From positions 1-42,148 of the forward strand of contig CAYVMO010000030.1 in assembly GCA_964452645.1 (NCBI GenBank): DNA of 42,148 nt, in the 5' to 3' direction. The DNA is from CAYXTW01 sp964452645 (lineage in GTDB: Bacteria; Zixibacteria; MSB-5A5; GN15; PGXB01). Below the pieces are notes generated by a model, which was not told the origin of the DNA, did no database searches, and saw only the letters and a list, made by a program, of their open reading frames with translations. The position numbers and the translations under genes were made by a program. Below are positions 8,239 to 16,968 of the stretch, in pieces (the first letter of the stretch is position 1; every line of letters starts with the position of its first letter).

Positions 8239-8652
8239 CTATGTATCCGATCTCCGAACGAATTTTGTTTTAACGGGGAGTTTGTTGCCGGCCAGACGAA
8301 ACGCCTCTCTGGCCATAACTTCGCTGACCCCCTCAACTTCGAACATGATTCGTCCCGGCTTAACTACCGCTACCCAGTATTCGGGAGCGCCCTTGCCTTT
8401 GCCCATTCTTGTTTCGGCCGGTTTTTTGGTTATCGGTTTGTCGGGAAATATTCGAATCCAAACCTTACCGCCCCTCTTGATATATCGCGTCAGGGCTATT
8501 CGGGCGGCTTCGATTTGCCGATCGGTAATCCACGCCGGATCCATCGCTTTTAAGCCAAATTCTCCAAAAGAAACAATGCTGCCGCGGTATGCTTTTCCGT
8601 TCATCCTTCCCTTTTGCCGCTTGCGATATTTGGTCTTCTTTGGCATTAACAT
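8239..8652 (-). CDS. rplP: Large subunit ribosomal protein uL16
   Basis: A 137-residue protein at the A-site side of the 50S subunit, needed for tRNA accommodation. The opening MLMPKKTKYRKRQKGRMNG matches the conserved family start, so the ATG at 8652 is kept instead of the next ATG two codons on. WVRIFPDKP-like WIRIFPDKPITKKPAETRMG and KGAPEYWVAVVKPG are diagnostic. It lies 26 bases after rpsC. Confidence 0.97.
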   Translation of the reverse strand: MLMPKKTKYRKRQKGRMNGKAYRGSIVSFGEFGLKAMDPAWITDRQIEAARIALTRYIKRGGKVWIRIFPDKPITKKPAETRMGKGKGAPEYWVAVVKPGRIMFEVEGVSEVMAREAFRLAGNKLPVKTKFVRRSDT

Positions 8653-8678
8653 AATTTCTTCATCTCCATCCTAAGGCG

Positions 8679-9719
8679 TCACTTCGTCTTGCCTTTGCCG
8701 TCAGAGGTGGATGTCTTTTTTTCGGGCGGTTCCGGCTTCCTCTGGGCCTGAGCCGGTTTTTTCCCGGTATCCACCCTTTTACCTGTCTTATCCGGAGAAG
8801 GGGCCGGTTTTCTGTCGGGGGGTCTTCCACCCGATTTTTCCTGCGGTCTCTGAGGTCTTCGCGGCGGCTGTTTTCCCGAATCTATGCGCGGCATAAACGA
8901 ACCGCCTTTTTTATCGGCTTCTCTCTCCGGTCTCGGTTCACTTCTTCTGGAACCGGCCCGGCGCACACGGCCCCGCGGACGACGACGACGCGGTTTTTCA
9001 TCGCGGCGTTTTCTATCTTTCTTGGAGGGCATCTCCAGTTCCGGTCTCTCCGTCAGCGATTTGTCAATCTCATCTCGTGAAACCAGTTCACCGGCGCCCA
9101 TAATCATACCACGACAGATCCATACTTTTACACCAATTGTACCATAGGTTGTATGGGCGGTTGACGTGGCATAATCGATATCGGCGCGAAGAGTATGCAA
9201 CGGAACACGACCCTCCATATATTTCTCGCTGCGCGCGATTTCGGCACCACCCAGACGACCTGAACACAGTACTTTTATTCCGTCCGCACCCATTTTCATC
9301 GTGGCGCCAATGGCCTTTTTCATCGCCCGACGATAAGATATACGCCCCTCCAACTGATGAGCAATCGAATCGGAGACAATTCGGGCACACAACTCCGGCT
9401 TCTTAACTTCAATTATATTCAGAGAAATATCTTTACTGGTCAACAACTGCAATTCTTCACGGAGTTTATCGACTTCAGCCCCCTTGCGTCCAATCACTAT
9501 ACCCGGTCGTGAAGTATGAATATCAACCGTAACCTTTTTCGGCGCTCTGAGAATTTCAACTTTGGCCAGACCGGCATTTTCAAGCCGGGTATTTATATAT
9601 CTTTTAATCCGCAGGTCTTCAAAGATAAAATTAGCGAAGTTTTTACCCGCGAACCATTTGCTGTTCCAGGATTTTATGACTCCCAGACGAAAACCTATCG
9701 GATGCGTTTTTTGTCCCAA
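8679..9719 (-). CDS. rpsC: Small subunit ribosomal protein uS3 with long basic tail
   Basis: A 346-residue protein; ordinary S3 has about 210-240. Residues 1 to about 215 are a normal S3 with the KH domain (SRPGIVIGRKGAEVDKLREEL) and the C-terminal domain (GRLGGAEIARSEKYMEGRVP). S3 forms part of the mRNA entry channel. Residues from about 225 to the end are low-complexity, rich in Arg, Lys, Pro, Asp and Gly, and likely disordered. The start is TTG at 9719 (conserved GQKTHPIGFRLG follows) with GGAG six bases upstream. It lies 15 bases after rplV, which also has a tail. Confidence 0.96.
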   Translation of the reverse strand: MGQKTHPIGFRLGVIKSWNSKWFAGKNFANFIFEDLRIKRYINTRLENAGLAKVEILRAPKKVTVDIHTSRPGIVIGRKGAEVDKLREELQLLTSKDISLNIIEVKKPELCARIVSDSIAHQLEGRISYRRAMKKAIGATMKMGADGIKVLCSGRLGGAEIARSEKYMEGRVPLHTLRADIDYATSTAHTTYGTIGVKVWICRGMIMGAGELVSRDEIDKSLTERPELEMPSKKDRKRRDEKPRRRRPRGRVRRAGSRRSEPRPEREADKKGGSFMPRIDSGKQPPRRPQRPQEKSGGRPPDRKPAPSPDKTGKRVDTGKKPAQAQRKPEPPEKKTSTSDGKGKTK

Positions 9720-9734
9720 ATCTATCTCCTTGCT

Positions 9735-10382
9735 CTACTTTTCTTCTTTCTCATCGCCGGCATCATCAATGCTCGCTTCTTCGACAGCATCATCTTCCTC
9801 TTTCTCTTCAACTTTTTCTTCCGGCTCGGCAGCCATAGGCTCTTCTTCTTCGACCGCTTCAGGTTTTGTTTTGGCTTTCGATTTTGTCTTGACTTTTTTA
9901 TCCCCTGACACCGCCTTTTTCTTTCCGGCCGATGCCTTTCGGGACTTGCCTTTAGCCGTGGTTTTCTTATCCGTTTCCGGCTCTTCCTCCGTCGTAACTT
10001 TTTTGCGTCGGCGTGCCCTTACCCTGGGAGCTTCCGGCTCCGGCTCACCCTCGACCTCAACCAGCAAATGGCAGTACCGTTTGCGAATCCTGAAGACGCG
10101 ACCCATCGACTGAAACCGAACGCGTTTGGCGGTCGGTGCCGAATCAACCATAATTTTTGTAATAGCCAGATCCTCGGCCTTCAGCTTCCCGGTCCCAACA
10201 GAGGACATGGCGTTGGCGGCTGCCGATTTCACCGTTTTAGCCAGATGATGCGCGGCTATCTTTGGTGTATAATTCAAAATATTCAGCGCTTCCTCGACCG
10301 GCTTACCCTTAACGAGCTCGGCTACGCGACGCATCTTCTTCGGAGCAATCTTTAAATATCTAACTCTGGCCATTGCCTGCAT
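9735..10382 (-). CDS. rplV: Large subunit ribosomal protein uL22 with long charged tail
   Basis: A 215-residue protein, nearly twice the usual 110. Residues 1 to about 112 are normal L22 (RYLKIAPKKMRRVAELVKGK, the beta-hairpin region ending FRIRKRYCHLLVEVEGE) that lines the peptide exit tunnel. The remaining 100 residues are first Lys/Arg-rich and then almost entirely Glu/Asp-rich at the end, a polyampholyte likely to be disordered on the ribosome surface. The ATG at 10382 has GGGAG upstream; a second ATG three codons on is an alternative. It follows rpsS by 13 bases. Confidence 0.95.
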   Translation of the reverse strand: MQAMARVRYLKIAPKKMRRVAELVKGKPVEEALNILNYTPKIAAHHLAKTVKSAAANAMSSVGTGKLKAEDLAITKIMVDSAPTAKRVRFQSMGRVFRIRKRYCHLLVEVEGEPEPEAPRVRARRRKKVTTEEEPETDKKTTAKGKSRKASAGKKKAVSGDKKVKTKSKAKTKPEAVEEEEPMAAEPEEKVEEKEEDDAVEEASIDDAGDEKEEK

Positions 10383-10395
10383 CTGTCATATCTCC

Positions 10396-10686
10396 CTATC
10401 GCTTTATAGCGCTGGCTCGCTCGGCCAGCTTGCCGCCATGGCCGCGAAAAGTGCGGGTTGGTGCAAATTCTCCGAGCTTGTGTCCCACCATATTTTCCGT
10501 GATATATATGGGGATAAACTTATTCCCGGTATGAACCGCCAGAGTATGCCCCACGAACTCCGGAATAATCGTTGAACGACGCGCCCAGGTTTTGATAACT
10601 TTCTTTTCTCCGGTTTCATCACAGAGCTTAATCTTCTTCATAAGCTTGTCGTCAATATACGGGCCCTTTTTTAAAGACCGTGGCAT
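10396..10686 (-). CDS. rpsS: Small subunit ribosomal protein uS19
   Basis: A 96-residue protein in the head of the 30S subunit, partner of S13. MPRSLKKGPYIDDKLMKKI at the N-terminus and KLGEFAPTRTFRGHGGKLAE near the C-terminus are family hallmarks. The ATG at 10686 has a strong GGAGGT site. It lies 14 bases after rplB. Confidence 0.97.
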   Translation of the reverse strand: MPRSLKKGPYIDDKLMKKIKLCDETGEKKVIKTWARRSTIIPEFVGHTLAVHTGNKFIPIYITENMVGHKLGEFAPTRTFRGHGGKLAERASAIKR

Positions 10687-10700
10687 TCATACCTCCGTAC

Positions 10701-11531
10701 TTACTTCTTCTTGCTTCGCGGCTCGACAATATATTTATTCGATTTGCGTTTGCTTCTGGTTTTCAAACCCTTGGTTTTTTTGCCCCAGGGAGTGCACGGG
10801 TGACGTCCGCCCGAACTGCGCCCTTCACCACCACCCATCGGATGATCGACCGGATTCATGGCGACACCCCGGACTTTCGGTCGAAGACCGCGCCAGCGCC
10901 GGGCACCGGCCTTGCCCCAGGTAAGGTTCTTATGGTCAGGATTGCCGACCTGACCGATTGTCCCGTAGCATGTCTGCTTCACCAGACGAACTTCGCCGGA
11001 AGGCATCTTCAGATGAGCAAACTGACCTTCTTTGGCGACCAACTGGACGTGGGTTCCGGCACTACGGGCGATTTGCCCCCCCTTACCGGGGAAAAACTCG
11101 ATGTTGTGCAAGAATGTCCCGAGCGGCATCGAGCCGACCGGGAGCGAATTGCCGGTTCTGATTTCGGCATTCTCACCGGAGAGAACCATATCATCGACCT
11201 TTAATCCGTCGGGAGCGAGAATATAACGTTTTTCGCCGTCGACATAATGCAGAAGTGCGATGTATGCCGAACGATTGGGATCGTATTCGATCGAGGCGAC
11301 TCGAGCGGGGATATCATGCTTATTGCGTCTGAAGTCAATTAGACGATAGTGCCGTTTATGACCGCCTCCCCGATGCCGGCAGGTGATACGACCTTTATTG
11401 TTTCGGCCGCCTTTTTTCTTCAAAGGCCGTAACAGAGACTTTTCCGGAAGAATCGATGTAATTTCCTCAAATGACGGCACTGTCCGGAATCTGAGTGACG
11501 GGGTGGATGGTTTGAATTTCTTAATAGCCAT
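10701..11531 (-). CDS. rplB: Large subunit ribosomal protein uL2
   Basis: A 276-residue protein of the 50S core, close to the peptidyl transferase centre and needed for subunit joining. RVASIEYDPNRSAYIALLHY and the C-terminal signature MNPVDHPMGGGEGRSSGG are present, including the conserved His in that loop. Length is normal. It lies 20 bases after rplW and starts with ATG. Confidence 0.98.
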   Translation of the reverse strand: MAIKKFKPSTPSLRFRTVPSFEEITSILPEKSLLRPLKKKGGRNNKGRITCRHRGGGHKRHYRLIDFRRNKHDIPARVASIEYDPNRSAYIALLHYVDGEKRYILAPDGLKVDDMVLSGENAEIRTGNSLPVGSMPLGTFLHNIEFFPGKGGQIARSAGTHVQLVAKEGQFAHLKMPSGEVRLVKQTCYGTIGQVGNPDHKNLTWGKAGARRWRGLRPKVRGVAMNPVDHPMGGGEGRSSGGRHPCTPWGKKTKGLKTRSKRKSNKYIVEPRSKKK

Positions 11532-11551
11532 GGTAACTTCTATATTCCGAA

Positions 11552-11842
11552 TTAAACATTTTCGAAATCTGCTATTTTCTGGTCTTTTTTCAAAACGACG
11601 ACCGCCTTTTTCCAGGCCGGTGTCCGTCCTTCGTATCGTCCGAGTCGTTTTGGTTTTCCCGGCATCCGCATCGTACGGACACGAGCGACTTTGACGCCGA
11701 ACGCTTTTTCAACGGCGCTCTTTATCTCCAATTTGTTGGCATCTTTGTGAACCCGAAAAACATACGCGTTTTCCTTCTCTTTAAGAATCACCGATTTTTC
11801 AGTCATCAGATGCAATTCAAGTATATCCCTCGGATCTCTCAT
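11552..11842 (-). CDS. rplW: Large subunit ribosomal protein uL23
   Basis: A 96-residue protein at the exit tunnel, docking site for trigger factor and the signal recognition particle. LMTEKSVILKEKENAYVFRV and VKVARVRTMRMPGKPKRLGR (in part) match the family. Its ATG overlaps the rplD stop by four bases (ATGA), so translation is probably coupled. Confidence 0.96.
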   Translation of the reverse strand: MRDPRDILELHLMTEKSVILKEKENAYVFRVHKDANKLEIKSAVEKAFGVKVARVRTMRMPGKPKRLGRYEGRTPAWKKAVVVLKKDQKIADFENV

Positions 11843-12465
11843 GAGGTAAAAACCTCCTCGATTTTTTCCAGGCCCGCCTTCGTAATCACCAGAACATCGG
11901 CATCCACAAGATCGTAAGCATTGGCCAGCGGCGCACGAAGATACTTAGCATTCCGGAGATTTCTGATCGAAAGGATTAATTGTTCGTTGACGCCCTCGTC
12001 AAGAATCAAGCACCTTTTCTTTTCAAGACCGAGCTTATCCAGGATTCCGGCCATTGTTTTGGTTTTAGATTCCTCAAGTGCCAAATCTTCGACCACTCTC
12101 AGGTTTTCACCCTGAGCTTTGCTCGAAAAAGCCGAAATTATCGCCGCCCGTTTCATCTTCTTCGGGAACTTCCGGTAATATGATCGCGGCTTGGGTCCGA
12201 ACGTAATACCGCCGCCTCTCCAGAGCGGTGAGCGTATCGTTCCGGCCCGAGCCCGACCGGTTCCTTTTTGACGCCAGGGTTTGGTGCCGCCGCCGGAAAC
12301 ATCGCTTCGACCCTTACTGCTGGATGTTCCCTGCCTTTGATTGGCGAGAAAGTTCACCATGTATTGATGTATCAGCTCCGGATTCGGTTTGGCCCCGAAC
12401 ACGGTTTCATTCAATGAAACGGTTCCGACCTCCGAGCCTTCTTTATTATAAAGTTTCGCTTCCAT
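11839..12465 (-). CDS. rplD: Large subunit ribosomal protein uL4
   Basis: A 208-residue protein. The long loop that reaches into the exit tunnel is seen as RGTSSSKGRSDVSGGGTKPW and KGTGRARAGTIRSPLWRGGG, and the globular domain follows. In enterobacteria L4 also represses the S10 operon, but the leader it needs is missing here, since only 39 bases separate rpsJ from tuf. Its ATG is two bases past the rplC stop. Confidence 0.97.
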   Translation of the reverse strand: MEAKLYNKEGSEVGTVSLNETVFGAKPNPELIHQYMVNFLANQRQGTSSSKGRSDVSGGGTKPWRQKGTGRARAGTIRSPLWRGGGITFGPKPRSYYRKFPKKMKRAAIISAFSSKAQGENLRVVEDLALEESKTKTMAGILDKLGLEKKRCLILDEGVNEQLILSIRNLRNAKYLRAPLANAYDLVDADVLVITKAGLEKIEEVFTS

Positions 12466-12467
12466 TA

Positions 12468-13109
12468 TTATCCGCCGTTTTGCCTGTTTCTAATGCTCTT
12501 TCTTATTTTGACGATAGTGCCTTTTTTCCCCGGAATGGCACCACTAACCAGCATTAGATTCTGATCTTCAATCACCTGCACTACTTCAAGGTTAAGAACC
12601 GTAACCTTATCCTTACCCATTTTGCCCGGCATACGTATACCCTTGAACACACGCGAAGGATATGAAGACTGGCCGATCGACCCGGGAGCTCTTTCGCGGT
12701 CGGACTGACCGTGAGTAGCCTGCGCACCGGAGAAACCATGGCGCCGCATCACACCCTGGAATCCAAGACCCTTGGAAATACCGGTGACGTCGACTTTTTC
12801 ACCCTTTTTGAAAATATCGACTTTGACTTCGTCGCCGATATTTATCTCTTCCGAGCGACCTTTGATTTCCCGAAGGTAGCGCATCGGCTCGACACCCGCC
12901 TTTTCGAAATGGCCAAGTTCGGGTTTATTAAACAGTTTCCGGCGCTTTTCATCATAGCCCACCTGCACCGCGTCGTAGCCGTCTTTTTCCGCTGTTTTAA
13001 TGGCGACAATCCGACAGGGTCCGGCCTCGATAACCGAAACAGGGATAACCCTGCCATCATCTCGGTAAACCTGGGTCATGCCTATTTTTTTGCCGATCAA
13101 TTCATTCAT
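12468..13109 (-). CDS. rplC: Large subunit ribosomal protein uL3
   Basis: A 213-residue protein with the core MNELIGKKIGMTQVYRDDGR and the signature GFQGVMRRHGFSGAQATHGQ (in part), which reaches the peptidyl transferase centre. The start is set at 13109, where the conserved sequence begins; the frame is open 12 codons further upstream into rpsJ but that part is unlike L3. It lies 13 bases after rpsJ. Confidence 0.97.
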   Translation of the reverse strand: MNELIGKKIGMTQVYRDDGRVIPVSVIEAGPCRIVAIKTAEKDGYDAVQVGYDEKRRKLFNKPELGHFEKAGVEPMRYLREIKGRSEEINIGDEVKVDIFKKGEKVDVTGISKGLGFQGVMRRHGFSGAQATHGQSDRERAPGSIGQSSYPSRVFKGIRMPGKMGKDKVTVLNLEVVQVIEDQNLMLVSGAIPGKKGTIVKIRKSIRNRQNGG

Positions 13110-13122
13110 CGCGTCACCGTTA

Positions 13123-13431
13123 TTACGTCTTGATTTCCACGTCAACGCCGGCCGGCAAATCCAGTTTCATGAGGGCGTCAACGGTTTGCGGGGTCGATTC
13201 ATAAATATCAATCAACCGCTTATGGATTCTTGTTTCAAACTGCTCGCGTGATTTCTTGTCAACATGAGGAGAACGAAGTACCGTATATACCGTACGCTTG
13301 GTGGGCAGTGGAATCGGCCCGGCAATGCGAGCACCAGTTCGTAAGACAGTGCGCGCAATCTCTTTGGTCGATTTATCCAGCGAATAATGATCGTACGCCT
13401 TCAACTTTATTCTGATCTTTTGAGTGGCCAT
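13123..13431 (-). CDS. rpsJ: Small subunit ribosomal protein uS10 (NusE)
   Basis: A 102-residue protein with the S10 markers KIRIKLKAYDHYSLDKSTKE, IPLPTKRTVYTVLRSPHVDK and the C-terminal LDLPAGVDVEIK. Besides its place in the 30S head it binds NusB and NusG, linking transcription and translation; NusG is encoded in the same run. It lies 39 bases after tuf copy 1, too short for the long S10 leader of enterobacteria. Confidence 0.97.
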   Translation of the reverse strand: MATQKIRIKLKAYDHYSLDKSTKEIARTVLRTGARIAGPIPLPTKRTVYTVLRSPHVDKKSREQFETRIHKRLIDIYESTPQTVDALMKLDLPAGVDVEIKT

Positions 13432-13470
13432 ACTATTTCAAACCTTCATATCCCGTGTAAAAAACTCTCG

Positions 13471-14676
13471 TTACTCTATAATTTCCGCGATGACACCGGC
13501 ACCGACCGTTCGACCACCTTCACGAATCGCAAAACGCAACTCCTTCTCCATCGCAATCGGCGTGATCAACTCCCCCTCCAGCGATACATTGTCCCCCGGC
13601 ATGACCATCTCAACGTTCTCCGGAAGCTTCACCACGCCTGTCACATCCGTCGTCCGAAAATAAAACTGCGGACGATAACCGTTGAAAAACGGCGTGTGAC
13701 GACCACCCTCTTCCTTGCTCAATACGTATACTTCCGCCCTGAATTTCTTGTGCGGCGTAATCGAGCCCGGCTTCGCTATCACCATCCCCCGCTCCAAATC
13801 CTCCTTGTCCACTCCCCGCAGAAGCAAACCAACATTGTCACCCGCTTCACCCGAATCCAGTATCTTCCGAAACATCTCAACACCCGTGCAAACCGTCTTC
13901 CGCGTCTCGCGGATACCGACAATCTCAACTTCCTCCCCCATCTTTATCTGACCCCGCTCGATGCGACCCGTCCCGACCGTCCCCCGGCCCGTTATCGAAA
14001 AAACATCCTCAACCGGCATCAAAAACGGCTTGTCCTTCTCTCGCTGTGGCTCCGGAATGTAATTGTCAAGGGCGTCCAATAACTCATATACCGACTTAAA
14101 CGACGGATCATCCTTGATATCCGGGTTCGAAGCCACCGTCATCGCCTGCAACGCCGAGCCCCGTATCACCGGAATCTCATCCCCCGGAAACTGATACTGT
14201 GTCAGCAAATCTCGAACCTCCAGCTCAACCAAATCCAGAAGCTCCGGATCATCGACCATATCAACCTTGTTCATGTAAACAATGATATACGGAACTCCCA
14301 CCTGACGAGCCAAAAGAATATGCTCCCGCGTCTGGGGCATCGGACCGTCCGCCGCCGAAACTACCAAAATCGCTCCGTCCATCTGCGCCGCCCCCGTAAT
14401 CATGTTCTTGATATAGTCGGCGTGACCCGGACAGTCAACATGTGCATAGTGACGCTTATCCGTCTCATACTCCACGTGCGCCGTCGCAATCGTGATCCCA
14501 CGCTCTCGCTCCTCGGGTGCGTTGTCAATCGAATCAAACGTCCGTATCTCCGACTGACCCTTCCGCGCCAAAAGCATCGTCATCGCCGCCGTCAAAGTCG
14601 TCTTGCCATGATCAACATGCCCGATCGTGCCGACATTTACATGCGGCTTCGTCCTGACAAATTTCTCCTTCGCCAT
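13471..14676 (-). CDS. tuf: Elongation factor Tu, copy 1
   Basis: A 401-residue GTPase that delivers aminoacyl-tRNA to the ribosome. The G motifs are GHVDHGKTT near residue 19, DCPGHADY near residue 80 and NKVD near residue 135, followed by the two beta-barrel domains. It follows fusA by 18 bases, the classical str operon order. The protein is identical to copy 2 at 29.3-30.5 kb and the bases look identical across the whole gene apart from the stop codon (TAA here, TAG there). Codons end in G far more often than in fusA or rpsJ on either side. Confidence 0.98.
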   Translation of the reverse strand: MAKEKFVRTKPHVNVGTIGHVDHGKTTLTAAMTMLLARKGQSEIRTFDSIDNAPEERERGITIATAHVEYETDKRHYAHVDCPGHADYIKNMITGAAQMDGAILVVSAADGPMPQTREHILLARQVGVPYIIVYMNKVDMVDDPELLDLVELEVRDLLTQYQFPGDEIPVIRGSALQAMTVASNPDIKDDPSFKSVYELLDALDNYIPEPQREKDKPFLMPVEDVFSITGRGTVGTGRIERGQIKMGEEVEIVGIRETRKTVCTGVEMFRKILDSGEAGDNVGLLLRGVDKEDLERGMVIAKPGSITPHKKFRAEVYVLSKEEGGRHTPFFNGYRPQFYFRTTDVTGVVKLPENVEMVMPGDNVSLEGELITPIAMEKELRFAIREGGRTVGAGVIAEIIE

Positions 14677-14694
14677 CGGTCTAAAACTCCTTTA

Positions 14695-16776
14695 TTAATT
14701 AAACATTGTATTCGCAAACATCTTACCCGACACTTCCTTCGGCAGAGGGGCATATTTCGAAAATTGCATCGTATAAATGGCCCGACCCTGTGAAAGATTT
14801 CTTAACGCGGTGGCATAACCAAACATTTCCGCCAGCGGTACGACCGCCGAAATAATCTGCACATTGTTACGCGGCACCATACCGTTTATTTTCCCCCGCC
14901 GGAGATTCAAATCGCCGACGTCATTCCCCATATATTCTTCGGGACAAACGACTTCAACAGACATGATCGGCTCCAGAACGACCGGTTTGGCCCGTCTCGT
15001 GGCGTCCTGCAGAGCCTGTGAGGCCGCTATTTCATAGGCCAATTCGGTCGAATCGACATTATGATACGAGCCGTCGTACAGCTCGACTTTTACGCCCGTG
15101 AGCGGATAGCCGGCGATGGCGCCGCTGGTCATAGCCTGCTTCAGGCCCTTCTCGATGGAGGGAATAAACTCCCGCGGAATCCTGTCTTTACCGACCCTGG
15201 GTTCAAACTTAAAGACGGTGCCGTTTTGAGTCGGTTCCACATGAATCTTGACATGCCCGTACTGCCCTTTACCCCCGGATTGGCGAATGAACTTGCCTTC
15301 AGCGTCCACGCCTATGGTAATGGTTTCCTTATAGGCCACCGATGGCTTACCGACGGTTGCCTGCAAGTTATGTTCCCGGATCATTCGGGTTACCAGAACC
15401 TCAAGGTGCAACTCACCCATGCCGGAAATAATTGTTTGCGCCGTTTCTTCATTGACGGTGACTTTGAAGCTCGGGTCTTCTTCGGCCAATCGGTTGAGAA
15501 CCTCATTTAATTTATCCTGATCAACTTTGGATTTCGGCTCGATAGCGACGGAAATGACCGGTTCCGGAAATTGCATCATTTTCATTTTGATCGGTTGCTT
15601 CGGGCTGCAAAGCGTATCACCGGTAGTTGTCTTTCTGAAACCGATGATGGCGACAATATCGCCCGCACGAGCAATCGGGATATCCTCACGTTTATTGGAA
15701 TGCATCAACAGGATGCGCCCGACTCTTTCCCTGATGCCGGAATTCGGATTGAGTAGATTATCGCCCTGCTTAATCGTGCCGGAATAAACCCTGACATAAC
15801 ACAGTTTGCCGGAATGAGGATCGCTGGCGATTTTAAATGCCAGGGCGGTAACCAATTCATCCGGGTCGGCGCTTCGCTTCATCTCTTTTTTGCCGTCGGG
15901 CGAAACACCTTCAACCGGCGGCATATCTGACGGTGCCGGAAGGAAATCGACGATATAATCGAGAAGCTTTTGAATCCCCTTATTCTTTAATGAAGAACCG
16001 CAAAGGACCGGAACAATAGCGCAATCAATGACGGCTTTGCGAATGCCGCGGACTACATCGGCGCGGATTATTTCCTTATCATTCAGAAGACAATCGAGGA
16101 GATTATCGTCAAAATCGGATATAGCGTCGAGCAATTCCTCACGAGCTTTGGTTGCGGCTTCCTGCATGTTTTCCGGTATCGGTAAATCTTTGAAAGACGC
16201 ACCCAGCGTTTCCTCTTCATAAACTCGATAATTCATATCAATGAGATCAACAATGCCTTCGAAATTTTTACCCTCGCCATTGGGGAGTTGTATCGGTATG
16301 CAGCGAATCGTAAACTTTTCGTTCATTTCCTTGACGGCGCGATCAAAATCAGCGCCGATACGATCCATCTTATTTATATAAGCGATTCTGGGGACCTGAT
16401 ATTTATCGGCCTGGAGCCAGACCGTCTCGGTCTGCGGCTCGACCCCGCCGACGGCGCAGAATAGCGCCACGGCCCCATCGAGAACACGTAATGATCTTTC
16501 GACTTCGATGGTAAAATCAACATGGCCCGGCGTATCGATAATATTAATTTGATGTTTTTTCCAGAAGCAGGTAGTCGCGGCGGAGGTTATAGTTATCCCT
16601 CTCTCCTTTTCCTGCTCCATCCAGTCCATGGTTGCAGCACCGTCGTCGACTTCACCGATTCGGTGCGTCTTGCCGGTGTAATAAAGGATACGTTCGGTAG
16701 TCGTCGTCTTACCGGCATCAATGTGGGCCATGATGCCGATATTCCGAATATTTTTAAGGTCTTTTTGTCCAGACAT
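14695..16776 (-). CDS. fusA: Elongation factor G
   Basis: A 693-residue translocase GTPase that moves tRNAs and mRNA after peptide bond formation and helps recycle ribosomes. The P-loop is AHIDAGKTTTTERIL near residue 17, then RGITITSAATT, DTPGHVDFTIEVERSL and NKMDR; domains II to V follow to the usual end. The ATG at 16776 is preceded by AGGG. It is separated from rpsG by 192 bases with no gene, the largest gap in the str group. Confidence 0.98.
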   Translation of the reverse strand: MSGQKDLKNIRNIGIMAHIDAGKTTTTERILYYTGKTHRIGEVDDGAATMDWMEQEKERGITITSAATTCFWKKHQINIIDTPGHVDFTIEVERSLRVLDGAVALFCAVGGVEPQTETVWLQADKYQVPRIAYINKMDRIGADFDRAVKEMNEKFTIRCIPIQLPNGEGKNFEGIVDLIDMNYRVYEEETLGASFKDLPIPENMQEAATKAREELLDAISDFDDNLLDCLLNDKEIIRADVVRGIRKAVIDCAIVPVLCGSSLKNKGIQKLLDYIVDFLPAPSDMPPVEGVSPDGKKEMKRSADPDELVTALAFKIASDPHSGKLCYVRVYSGTIKQGDNLLNPNSGIRERVGRILLMHSNKREDIPIARAGDIVAIIGFRKTTTGDTLCSPKQPIKMKMMQFPEPVISVAIEPKSKVDQDKLNEVLNRLAEEDPSFKVTVNEETAQTIISGMGELHLEVLVTRMIREHNLQATVGKPSVAYKETITIGVDAEGKFIRQSGGKGQYGHVKIHVEPTQNGTVFKFEPRVGKDRIPREFIPSIEKGLKQAMTSGAIAGYPLTGVKVELYDGSYHNVDSTELAYEIAASQALQDATRRAKPVVLEPIMSVEVVCPEEYMGNDVGDLNLRRGKINGMVPRNNVQIISAVVPLAEMFGYATALRNLSQGRAIYTMQFSKYAPLPKEVSGKMFANTMFN

Positions 16777-16968
16777 AAAAAAACCCTAACTGAATATAGC
16801 TTTAACAGGCTCGATGATAAGAAATTCTGGATCCGGAACCGGGCCAATTCAGAAGGGACCAACGGTTTCAGCAATGTCAGCCGTTTCTTATCTTATCTTA
16901 TCTTAAAGTGCGCCCGCAAATAGCTTTCTACCCTGCCTTTCGTTAAAAGGTTACATTCTCTATTAACT
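16777..16968 (-). other. rpsG-fusA intergenic stretch with a 5-base tandem repeat
   Basis: No gene is visible in these 192 bases. On the plus strand TCTTA is repeated four times in a row (16886-16905), and just before it lies an inverted repeat with arms AACGG and CCGTT (16861-16885). I could not find a convincing promoter. It may be an mRNA leader or processing site for fusA. Confidence 0.5.

Noticed and set aside
13110..13145. N-terminal extension of 12 residues on L3
   Set aside because: It lies in rpsJ and is unlike L3; the conserved start is at 13109.
13387..14082. Long plus-strand open frames opposite tuf (231 and 205 residues), repeated at 29313-29930
   Set aside because: They mirror the tuf coding strand, have no ribosome-binding site, and are identical in both places only because tuf is duplicated.
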